A stretch of 8,773 nucleotides of DNA from Campylobacteraceae bacterium. Lineage in GTDB: Bacteria > Campylobacterota > Campylobacteria > Campylobacterales > Sulfurovaceae. The notes beneath the pieces are model-generated. The model ran no database searches. It was not told where the DNA came from and was given only the letters and a program-made list of their open reading frames with translations. The stretch spans positions 1 through 8,773 of the forward strand of contig JALVQH010000342.1 in assembly GCA_027031505.1 (NCBI GenBank), in the 5' to 3' direction. Shown here piece after piece: positions 1 through 5,469 of the stretch. The position numbers and the translations under genes were made by a program. Position 1 is the first letter of the stretch, and each line of letters begins with the position of its first letter.

Positions 1-457
1 ACTGCACGGTGTCTTTGAAACGGTTGTTGCCGATGGCGGCAAAATCGTGGGGAAACTCCTGATAATAGGCTTTACCCCCGTCGCGGATCGTCATCTGCAG
101 GTACGGCTCAGCGCTCAACATCCGATTCTCGATCGCCCCCTCCCGGATATGCAATATCCCCTCCTGGCCGTAAAAATGGGTAACCGCCGCCCCGAGAAGG
201 ATCACAAGAAACGCCAGATGAAACACAAAACGGGGCGGATGGCGCCACATCCTGTAGCGTACCATCACCCCGGCCAGATTGACCCCGGTCAACAGTATCG
301 CCGCCTCATACCACCAGCTGTAGTAAACCAGCACCCGTGCCGTGGAGGTTCCGTAGTCATTTTCAAGGAACGTAGCCACCCCCGCACCGATACCGAGGAT
401 AGCAAGGAGGAGGAAGGTGGTTTTGAGGGAGAAGAGGATGGTAGTGAGCTTTTTCAT
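1..457 (-). CDS. ccsBA: Cytochrome c biogenesis protein, CcsB/ResB part (probably fused CcsBA), 3' end outside window
   Basis: Only the first 152 residues are in the window; the reading frame is open to the edge. The protein starts MKKLTTILFS and has a transmembrane segment at about residues 9-28, the ResB-like stretch ATFLENDYGTSTAR (28-41), a Tyr/Trp-rich turn YYSWWYEA (45-52), then two more membrane segments (about 51-67 and 77-94) and the beginning of a periplasmic domain. In system II cytochrome c maturation, CcsB/ResB with CcsA moves haem across the inner membrane and attaches it to CXXCH apocytochromes; in Campylobacterota the two are usually one long CcsBA chain, which I infer but cannot see here. 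The ribosome binding site is weak (AAGAAGCGAAG). The gene follows two thioredoxin-fold genes and a dodecaheme cytochrome on the same strand, fitting a dedicated maturation role. The family call is firm; the fusion is inference. Confidence 0.87.
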   Translation of the reverse strand, partial: MKKLTTILFSLKTTFLLLAILGIGAGVATFLENDYGTSTARVLVYYSWWYEAAILLTGVNLAGVMVRYRMWRHPPRFVFHLAFLVILLGAAVTHFYGQEGILHIREGAIENRMLSAEPYLQMTIRDGGKAYYQEFPHDFAAIGNNRFKDTVQ

Positions 458-475
458 GTGTGCTTCGCTTCTTTA

Positions 476-553
476 GTATATTCGTGTATTGGTGTATTGG
501 TATATTGGGTTATTCCATTGTTCGTTTTCCAATACACTAATATACCAATATAC
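476..553. repeat. Inverted repeat built from 8-nt tandem units
   Basis: Four tandem 8-mers of the form GTRTATTS occupy 476-507 (GTATATTC, GTGTATTG, GTGTATTG, GTATATTG). After a 22-nt spacer, three units in inverted orientation occupy 530-553 (CAATACAC, TAATATAC, CAATATAC). The three inner left units can pair with the three right units as a roughly 24-bp stem with a few G-T pairs or mismatches. It lies between the CPYC thioredoxin gene and the CcsB/ResB gene. As RNA or cruciform DNA it could attenuate or stabilise; it may equally be a dispersed repetitive element. The outermost left unit also supplies TATACT on the minus strand, a possible -10 for the biogenesis gene, but without a -35. Confidence 0.7.
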
Positions 554-560
554 CAGTAAC

Positions 561-577
561 GACGGGCAAAGCCCGTC
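561..577 (-). terminator. GC-rich hairpin overlapping a stop codon
   Basis: GACGGGC-AAA-GCCCGTC is a perfect 7-bp stem with a 3-nt loop. On the minus strand the TGA stop of the CPYC thioredoxin gene (578-576) lies at the start of the stem. No U-run follows, so this is not a classical intrinsic terminator; it may be an mRNA 3' stabiliser or part of a dispersed palindromic repeat together with the adjacent 476-553 element. Confidence 0.4.
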
Positions 578-1115
578 AAATCAACCCATTCTTCCGCAGA
601 TACTCTTTCCACTCCGCTTTCTTGTACTTGCCGCTGTCAACCCCCTGGACGAATTCCATAATCTTGCCCAACACTTGCGGTTTGGCGTAGCCGGGGAGCT
701 GCCAGATTTTGTGGCCGTGGGAATCGAGGAGGATGATATTGGGGGTCACTTTGACCTTGTAGAGCATGATGAGGCTCTGGAGGGTGGTGTCGTTTCCGAG
801 GATGGTGTAGGTCTGAGGCTGATCACGGGGGATGTTGTAGAGATCAAATCCGTCGGCGACTTTGCTCAGGTAGGGGTCTTCAGCCAGATCGTGGCGGGTT
901 TTTTTGCAGTAGGGGCAGGTGGCAGTGTCGAACATGATAAAAATCGGTTTGCCGGTATAGGGGATGCTTGAGGTGTGTTTGACCCGGTCGCCCGCAAAAG
1001 TGTGGGTGGCGTGGGCAGTCGTTTGCACCTGTGGACGGGTGGTATTGGCCTCTGCAGCATGCGCCGAAACCGTCAGACCGGTGGCGATCACTGCTGTCAC
1101 GATCATCCGTCTCAC
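576..1115 (-). CDS. Secreted thioredoxin-fold protein with CPYC active site (SoxW/CcsX-like)
   Basis: This 179-residue protein has a signal peptide (MRR, hydrophobic core, cleavage probably after AHA at residue 20) and one thioredoxin-like domain (about 55-157). The active site is C67-P-Y-C70 in the context TATCPYCKK, and the cis-proline is P125 in VTPNIILLD. It is therefore a likely periplasmic thiol-disulfide protein. Because the next gene is a CcsB/ResB-type ligase, a role like CcsX/ResA, keeping apocytochrome CXXCH cysteines reduced for haem attachment, is attractive but inferred. The start is GTG at 1115-1113, which overlaps the TGA of the preceding gene in a GTGA junction and has AAGG 7 nt upstream; the alternative ATG three codons later is too far from that site. 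Its C-terminal third resembles the preceding lipoprotein (LPGYAKP against VPGYMPP), pointing to a tandem duplication. Confidence 0.85.
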   Translation of the reverse strand: MRRMIVTAVIATGLTVSAHAAEANTTRPQVQTTAHATHTFAGDRVKHTSSIPYTGKPIFIMFDTATCPYCKKTRHDLAEDPYLSKVADGFDLYNIPRDQPQTYTILGNDTTLQSLIMLYKVKVTPNIILLDSHGHKIWQLPGYAKPQVLGKIMEFVQGVDSGKYKKAEWKEYLRKNGLI

Positions 1116-1798
1116 TTTTTTCCCTTTCCGACATGGATACCGTGGGCGTCGTAGTAGGATTTGAGTGCCTGATACACTTCGCTTTTTTTGCGGTCTTTCC
1201 CTTTCCAGGCACCCTCCTTGACGAACTGCAGGGTCACTTCGAACTGTCTGGGGGGCATGTAGCCGGGCACCATGAAGATCGACTGCGACTTCTTATCCAT
1301 GAAGATCAGTGTCGGAGTCGCATCAAGGTGGTAAATGCTCACGAGGGTTTTAGTGTCGACATCCATCATCTCACCGTTGTGGAGGAATTTGTGACGCTTC
1401 TCGGCGGCAGCGTTGATATAAACCGGCGTCACGGTGTCGGTGATCGCTTTGGCCAAATCACGGTTTCCGGTCACATCCGCCTGGAGCTTCTGCGTATAGG
1501 GATCGGCCGGCTGACCAAACACCAGCAGCAGCGGCTTACCCTCTTTGGGAGCGATCCGGGCACCATCGTTGAAGATTTCATAAAATTTTGAGAGTACCGG
1601 ACTCGGAGCGGTTTTAGCAGCCTGAGATTGAGAAGCTTCGGGTGGGGTCGATACAGCTGCAGGAGCCGGGACGGGGGTGATTTCAGCGTGTTTGACCGCC
1701 GGTGCATCGGTGATCTCTTTGGCTTCTTTGGTGCTGGAACCACACCCCGACACCAAAAGGACAGCCGATGTGGAGAGTACGATGGCAATGCGTTTCAT
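1112..1798 (-). CDS. Thioredoxin-fold lipoprotein lacking the CXXC motif
   Basis: The 228-residue protein starts with a lipoprotein signal ending in the lipobox LVSGC, with C19 as the lipidated cysteine. A Pro/Ala-rich linker (about 31-68) precedes a thioredoxin-like domain (about 85-200). Where the downstream paralogue reads TCPYCKK, this protein reads ADPYTQK: D99 and T102 replace the two cysteines, while the Pro-Tyr between them and the cis-Pro segment ATPTLIFMD (P162) remain. After removal of the signal, C19 is the only cysteine, so it cannot do dithiol chemistry alone. It may act as a membrane-anchored binding or scaffold partner for the CPYC protein, the cytochrome or the haem ligase. 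The ATG has AAAGGA 5 nt upstream. Its stop overlaps the next start by 4 bases, so the two are probably translationally coupled. The C terminus is lysine-rich (VGKGKK). Confidence 0.83.
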   Translation of the reverse strand: MKRIAIVLSTSAVLLVSGCGSSTKEAKEITDAPAVKHAEITPVPAPAAVSTPPEASQSQAAKTAPSPVLSKFYEIFNDGARIAPKEGKPLLLVFGQPADPYTQKLQADVTGNRDLAKAITDTVTPVYINAAAEKRHKFLHNGEMMDVDTKTLVSIYHLDATPTLIFMDKKSQSIFMVPGYMPPRQFEVTLQFVKEGAWKGKDRKKSEVYQALKSYYDAHGIHVGKGKK

Positions 1799-1845
1799 GC
1801 GAATCCTTTAATGTATATTGAACCCACTGTAGTGTAAATCCTTTA

Positions 1846-1908
1846 AAGTCAGGCAGGGTAGAAAGGAGGCTTGCATATATGTGTGTCATATACATTACTG
1901 CCTGACTT
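1846..1908. repeat. 63-bp element bounded by an 11-bp perfect inverted repeat
   Basis: AAGTCAGGCAG at 1846-1856 is exactly complementary to CTGCCTGACTT at 1898-1908. Inside lies a second stem, TATATG/CATATA around TGTGT. The element sits in the gap upstream of the lipoprotein gene and would be part of a transcript running on from the dodecaheme cytochrome. No U-run follows either arm. It could be a structured leader or processing site, or a small miniature repeat. Confidence 0.6.
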
Positions 1909-1933
1909 GAAAAGATTCATTGGGTACATTGCC

Positions 1934-1956
1934 TCAGCGGAGGATTCCTCCGCTGA
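1934..1956. repeat. Near-perfect 23-bp palindrome, terminator-like
   Basis: Two 11-bp arms (TCAGCGGAGGA and TCCTCCGCTGA) flank a single central base, giving a strong GC-rich hairpin with a loop of about 5 nt. It is 126 bp past the stop codon of the dodecaheme cytochrome gene. There is no T-run on either side, so it may slow or partly end transcription, or protect the cytochrome mRNA 3' end, rather than be a standard terminator. Confidence 0.55.
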
Positions 1957-2020
1957 ATAGCCTATTATTGATATCCAGCATGCACGATCCTGTCAGGAGC
2001 AGGGACTTCCTTCCCGTTGT

Positions 2021-2038
2021 GCAGGGTTGAAGCCCTGC
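2021..2038. repeat. Hairpin just past the cytochrome stop codon
   Basis: GCAGGG-TTGAAG-CCCTGC forms a 6-bp stem with a 6-nt loop, about 43 bp downstream of the TAG stop of the dodecaheme cytochrome (minus strand). Like 1934-1956 it lacks a U-run. The gap 1799-2081 thus holds this hairpin, the 1934-1956 palindrome, the 1846-1908 element and a small palindrome TCCTG-T-CAGGA at 1988-1998, but no gene I can support. Confidence 0.45.
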
Positions 2039-2081
2039 CTCCTTGTCCGATACGTATGCCGAATCTATCACCATGGACTCT

Positions 2082-4472
2082 CTATTTGGCACCCGCTTTG
2101 AGCAGTTTGCTCATGACGTCCTGGTGTGCCTTGTCTTTGAGGATGCCTGGTGTGGTGTTCACCTTGTCCCACAGCGCTTTGTTGCTCATGTTTTTGTGAC
2201 ATCCGAGGCAGACACCGGTGCGCTCCATCTTGTCGCGGATATCCTGATCGAGTGCCCGGGAAGCCGGCCAGTGGGATCCGACGGTGACGATCTGCTTGCC
2301 GGTCTTGCGATCGACCACTTTGGACCAATCGTAGTTCATGCCCGGGATCGCTTTCATCTGCACCGTGGTGTGTGATGAGGCGAACTTGCCGGTAGCCAGA
2401 TCCTGAATATCGATTTTGAGGTCTTTGTCCTGATCGGTCAGGAATTGACCATCTTCGATACCGTATCCCAGCGATTTGGGATTGGAGTGGCAGCTTTCGC
2501 AGGTACGGGCGTTTTTGCCGGTTGTGTGAGGCTGTACCGGGGACATATCGATGCCGTTGACTTCGAGACCGTTGTCCATAACACGGGCTTGTTTGTTGAG
2601 CGTAATGGTCTCACCATCCGGCCCAATAATAGTATAAGTGACCTGACATCCGGGAATGATCGGGGTAACAAGTCCTTCACCGTTGATACCGAGGATCGGA
2701 TCTTCCCATCGGAGATAGCTGCGGGTCTCATGGGCTTTTCCGATCTGTTTCTTCCCTTTGGTGCCGAGAACCGATTCGCTGGTTTCACCATTGGCAAAAT
2801 GGGTGCTGCCGCTGGCGATCCAGTCGATTTTGGTCTTCCCTTTGGTGTAATCCACTTTCACATGGCAGCCGTAGCACTGCGGCGCCCAGTCGGCATGGCA
2901 GCTGTAGCACTCGAGATTGTCCATGTGCGCCTGGACTTCATCCATGGCCACTTTGCCCGCTTCGGTTTTGAACGAGTTGTTGACATGCTTCTCTTTAAGG
3001 AGTGGCACTTTCAAGTCTTTGCCGCTGGCAAGATGGACAATGACATCTTTGCCTTTCCTGACCACATTGCCGAAGGGGTTGCCCCGGGCGGTCAACAGAT
3101 AGCCGTCCATCGGCTTATACACCGTACCCTGTGTCATCCACTGAGGCAGTGTGTCGGTCAGGCCGCGTGCCTTGTCGGGTGCACCCATGGCAAACTCTTT
3201 TTCTCCATAACCGAGTTTAAGCTCCCAGGGGAATTTGCGGGTGGTACCGTGGCAGTCGCTGCACTCGATCTCTACTTGTCCGAGTGTTGAACCGAACAAC
3301 GTACCGTCTCCGTGCATATCGATCGAGGTGTGGCAATCCTGACAGGTCATGCCGGCCGTGAAGTGCAAATCCTCTTTGATATGCTTGTAGCGCTTGCCGT
3401 GGGTCTTCAGCTGCGCTTTGCCGCCGGGCATCAGGGGTGAGCTGTAAGGCTGTTCCATCAGCCCCATGTAGCTGACACCGATCCGCTTGCCGCGGTTGTG
3501 GCAGGAGTTGCATGTCTCAGGGTGGATACCGCTGAAGGTCACATCCGTAGTGGGGATATGGACTTTGGCTTCGCGAGTCCCCTGCAATTCGTGTACCAGC
3601 AGGTGACCGTGCTCTTTTTTGTCAATATTGGGATCTTTCCCTTCGTAGATCCCCTCATTGCCATACGGAACGTGACAGGCTGAACATCCCATCCCGCGCC
3701 AGTCGCCGCGCCCTTTGCGTCCGCGTACCCCGATATGGCACCGCTGGCAGTCGCTGCGCTGGTAGGTGATCGAGGCAGCATACGCCACACGGGCATGGTA
3801 GGCATCGTCACTTTCGCCCGGTTTCTTTTTCAGGTCGGCATGATCACCTGGAGGCAGGGGAAGCTGCTTGAGCTCAGTGGGGAATTGATCGGGAAATTTG
3901 TCGATCATGGCAACCATGTACTTTTTGTACGCTTCCGTTCCCCACGCGGGGGTCTTGCCGTCCTCATCTTTGACATCGTAGTCGGCAAACTTCACTTTTT
4001 TGGTCGGCTCGGTACCCCAGGTGTGGAGGTTTCCCTGGATTTTACCCGCTTCGGTGGCCATGAGGGCTTTTTTCATATTGGCCACCGTATCGGCATGGCA
4101 GATGCCGCACGTCTTATCCATCACCCAGTAGCTGCCCGGATCCCGGACGAAATCGGCCAGTCCGCCCGGGTGGGCTTTGGGAGCCCCTTTGTGTGCCGCT
4201 TCGGCCGTACCGGCTTTGGGGTCGCCCCCGTGACAGACCGTACAGCCACCGGAATCGCCGAATCCCCTGCCCATCTCTACGATCTGTTTCATCATGTCGG
4301 ACCTGGGATCGCGAATCGACTCGATACCCTTGTGACACTTCACGCAGCTGTCGCCGCCGGTGACACTTTTGACGGGGACAGTTGTCCCCTTCTCATGTGT
4401 CATACCGGCAGAGAAAGCCCATGCGGTTGTCACGACCGTCGCCAAAAAAGCGACTTTGAGTTTCGCAACCAT
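2082..4472 (-). CDS. Periplasmic dodecaheme cytochrome c (twelve CXXCH)
   Basis: The start is ATG at 4472-4470: AGGAGG lies 7 nt upstream and a signal peptide follows (VAKLKVAF core, cleavage near AFSA, residue 21). The product is 796 residues. CXXCH motifs begin at residues 43, 77, 122, 242, 263, 321, 377, 404, 522, 533, 658 and 755. About two dozen further histidines are present, enough for bis-His ligation of all haems. Two long haem-free stretches lie at about 410-520 and 540-655. No CX15CH site of the MccA sulfite reductase type was found. The only cysteine outside haem motifs in the mature chain is C609 (PGCQVTY). It is a multihaem electron-transfer protein or oxidoreductase; I do not recognise its substrate. 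Downstream genes on the same strand encode thioredoxin-fold proteins and a haem ligase that could mature it. Confidence 0.92.
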   Translation of the reverse strand: MVAKLKVAFLATVVTTAWAFSAGMTHEKGTTVPVKSVTGGDSCVKCHKGIESIRDPRSDMMKQIVEMGRGFGDSGGCTVCHGGDPKAGTAEAAHKGAPKAHPGGLADFVRDPGSYWVMDKTCGICHADTVANMKKALMATEAGKIQGNLHTWGTEPTKKVKFADYDVKDEDGKTPAWGTEAYKKYMVAMIDKFPDQFPTELKQLPLPPGDHADLKKKPGESDDAYHARVAYAASITYQRSDCQRCHIGVRGRKGRGDWRGMGCSACHVPYGNEGIYEGKDPNIDKKEHGHLLVHELQGTREAKVHIPTTDVTFSGIHPETCNSCHNRGKRIGVSYMGLMEQPYSSPLMPGGKAQLKTHGKRYKHIKEDLHFTAGMTCQDCHTSIDMHGDGTLFGSTLGQVEIECSDCHGTTRKFPWELKLGYGEKEFAMGAPDKARGLTDTLPQWMTQGTVYKPMDGYLLTARGNPFGNVVRKGKDVIVHLASGKDLKVPLLKEKHVNNSFKTEAGKVAMDEVQAHMDNLECYSCHADWAPQCYGCHVKVDYTKGKTKIDWIASGSTHFANGETSESVLGTKGKKQIGKAHETRSYLRWEDPILGINGEGLVTPIIPGCQVTYTIIGPDGETITLNKQARVMDNGLEVNGIDMSPVQPHTTGKNARTCESCHSNPKSLGYGIEDGQFLTDQDKDLKIDIQDLATGKFASSHTTVQMKAIPGMNYDWSKVVDRKTGKQIVTVGSHWPASRALDQDIRDKMERTGVCLGCHKNMSNKALWDKVNTTPGILKDKAHQDVMSKLLKAGAK

Positions 4473-4510
4473 GTTGTTCCTCCTGTGTGTGCCGTCACGG
4501 CACCGTGGGT

Positions 4511-4543
4511 TCACGAGGCACCATTCAGCCAATCTGAATGCAT
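4511..4543 (-). other. Possible 10-codon leader ORF with hairpin in the cytochrome 5' region
   Basis: On the minus strand, AGGAGAGG is followed 4 nt later by ATG and a ten-codon frame MHSDWLNGAS ending in TGA, 38 nt before the cytochrome start. The same bases contain a perfect hairpin, CATTCAG-CCAAT-CTGAATG (4522-4540). Closer to the gene, GCCGT/ACGGC (4491-4501) and CACGG/CCGTG (4496-4507) overlap and so are mutually exclusive stems. Together they could make a translational or attenuation switch, but nothing proves the small frame is translated. Confidence 0.3.
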
Positions 4544-4558
4544 CAAACCTCTCCTGCA

Positions 4559-4564
4559 ATTTTA
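4559..4564 (-). promoter_or_regulatory. Candidate -10 box of the dodecaheme cytochrome gene
   Basis: The minus strand reads TAAAAT here, giving a 5' untranslated region of about 80 nt. A TTTGCA at 4585-4580 could be a poor -35 with only 15 nt spacing; a weak -35 overlapped by the 4572-4591 direct repeat would fit an activator-dependent promoter. No clear terminator separates this promoter from the upstream exporter gene, so read-through is also possible. Confidence 0.3.
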
Positions 4565-4571
4565 GCTTCTT

Positions 4572-4591
4572 TGCGTGCCTGCAAAGTGCCG
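4572..4591. promoter_or_regulatory. Candidate response-regulator site: 11-bp-phased direct repeat
   Basis: GTGCC at 4575-4579 and AAAGTGCC at 4583-4590 repeat with an 11-bp period. In the same register, 14 of 20 positions agree with 5381-5400, including CAAAGTGCC without a break. The site is 7 bp upstream of the candidate -10 of the cytochrome gene. It also overlaps a dyad, CTTTGC-6 nt-GCAAAG (4569-4586), so a dimeric repressor is an alternative reading. Confidence 0.4.
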
Positions 4592-4667
4592 GAAATTTTT
4601 CAGGATGATTTCAGGTTATGTTTTTGGTTGATGGGGTATAGAATCGTGGTTGCAACACATTTGACGG

Positions 4668-5309
4668 TCACATGCGGTCGCTTGTGGCGAGTTTGACTCC
4701 CAGACCGATAAACAGGGTACCCAGACCGCGATCCAACCATCGTGAGATGTTTCTGTTGTGACTGAGATAGCCTGCCAATTTTCCCCCTATCAGGATCAAT
4801 GGGGGTTCAATAAAAGCTGCAACAATGAGAATCAAAATACCGTGCAAAAAAAGCTGTGCACTTACCGATCCCGCCCCGGCCTCAATAAACTGGGGAAGAA
4901 ACGCCAGGAAGAAAACCGCTACCTTTGGGTTCAATATCGAAACCAGTACGCCTTGCTTGAACAGTGTCTGTAAATGTGCGGGAGAGGTCGAACCACCGGC
5001 TGACAAACGGGTTCCCTGAGAGCGCAGTGCCTGTATGCCAAGCCAGATGAGATAGGCAGCACCCACCCATTTGACGACTGAAAAAGCTGCAGCAGACGTA
5101 GCCAAAACAGCCGATAGACCCAAAGCCGCAAACAGCACATGGATGAGGGTTCCTGACCAAATACCAAGCATCGCCGCAAATCCTGACCGCACACCTCTGT
5201 GTGCCGTTTGACCGAGTATGAAAGCCATATCCGGACCCGGAGACAGGTTGAGCAAAACGGCAGCGGTAAAAAAGGTGGCCCAGTGTGCCAGAGAGTAGTC
5301 AAACATCAT
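4668..5309 (-). CDS. LysE/RhtB-family amino-acid or small-molecule exporter
   Basis: This is a 213-residue inner-membrane protein, about normal length for the family (roughly 200-215), with about six hydrophobic segments. The family signatures are visible: NLSPGPDMAFILGQT near the N terminus (residues 21-35), a Gly-rich segment after it, and SILNPKVAVFFLAFLPQF (124-141) in the middle. Members export amino acids or related compounds such as homoserine, threonine or leucine by proton antiport; the substrate here is unknown. AAGGA stands 6 nt before the first ATG and 9 nt before the second, so the start could be either. It is transcribed toward the dodecaheme cytochrome 195 bp away, and divergently from the two-component operon. 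It has no obvious link to cytochromes and may be an unrelated insertion between them. Confidence 0.9.
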   Translation of the reverse strand: MMFDYSLAHWATFFTAAVLLNLSPGPDMAFILGQTAHRGVRSGFAAMLGIWSGTLIHVLFAALGLSAVLATSAAAFSVVKWVGAAYLIWLGIQALRSQGTRLSAGGSTSPAHLQTLFKQGVLVSILNPKVAVFFLAFLPQFIEAGAGSVSAQLFLHGILILIVAAFIEPPLILIGGKLAGYLSHNRNISRWLDRGLGTLFIGLGVKLATSDRM

Positions 5310-5344
5310 TTGGGTTCCTTCTGTTAAAACTTCATTGATTGAGT

Positions 5345-5350
5345 ATTATA
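5345..5350 (-). promoter_or_regulatory. Promoter -10 (TATAAT) of the exporter gene
   Basis: The minus strand has a consensus TATAAT at 5350-5345, about 35 nt before the exporter ATG, preceded by an A-rich tract (5351-5365) and no good -35. The direct repeat at 5381-5400 would sit roughly 40-60 bp upstream of the transcription start, a usual place for an activator. Confidence 0.5.
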
Positions 5351-5380
5351 GTCTTTTTTTCAAAACATCTTCCAAAAATC

Positions 5381-5400
5381 AAAGTGCCCACAAAGTGCCC
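5381..5400. promoter_or_regulatory. Candidate response-regulator site: AAAGTGCCC direct repeat, 11-bp period
   Basis: AAAGTGCCC occurs twice, at 5381-5389 and 5392-5400, separated by CA, so the units repeat every 11 bp on the same face of the helix. OmpR/PhoB-type regulators bind such tandem repeats as head-to-tail dimers, and one is encoded in the operon that begins 70 bp away. The site lies in the intergenic region between the divergent exporter and thioredoxin genes. A related copy lies upstream of the dodecaheme cytochrome at 4572-4591. Confidence 0.5.
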
Positions 5401-5443
5401 TATTTTCCTCCACTGCTTCAAACGCCTCTAAGGGCGGTTAGAT

Positions 5444-5449
5444 TACAAT
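5444..5449 (+). promoter_or_regulatory. Candidate -10 of the thioredoxin/cytochrome/two-component operon
   Basis: TACAAT lies 20 bp before the ATG at 5470, giving a short leader. There is no recognisable -35 at 17 bp, which would fit activator dependence, with the direct repeat at 5381-5400 centred about 65 bp upstream of the start point. Confidence 0.35.
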
Positions 5450-5469
5450 GGGCAAAAACGAGGTGGTGC

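Noticed and set aside
476..553. CRISPR array
   Set aside because: Units are only 8 nt, directly adjacent with no spacers, and half are inverted; no cas gene is near.
2445..3290. Long open frame on the plus strand opposite the dodecaheme cytochrome
   Set aside because: It lies wholly within the cytochrome gene, has no ribosome site or recognisable domain, and the minus-strand frame has twelve ordered haem motifs.
2082..4472. MccA/SirA-type octahaem sulfite reductase
   Set aside because: There are twelve plain CXXCH motifs and no CX15CH site, and the neighbours typical of the mcc cluster (prolyl isomerase, iron-sulfur and NrfD-like subunits) are not in the window.
4473..4559. Earlier TTG start for the dodecaheme cytochrome
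   Set aside because: It would put 29 residues before the signal peptide; ATG at 4472 has AGGAGG at ideal spacing.
5335..5469. Earlier start for the CFYC thioredoxin-fold protein
   Set aside because: The added 45 residues would precede the signal peptide and would translate the promoter region and direct repeats; ATG 5470 has a ribosome site and begins the signal sequence.
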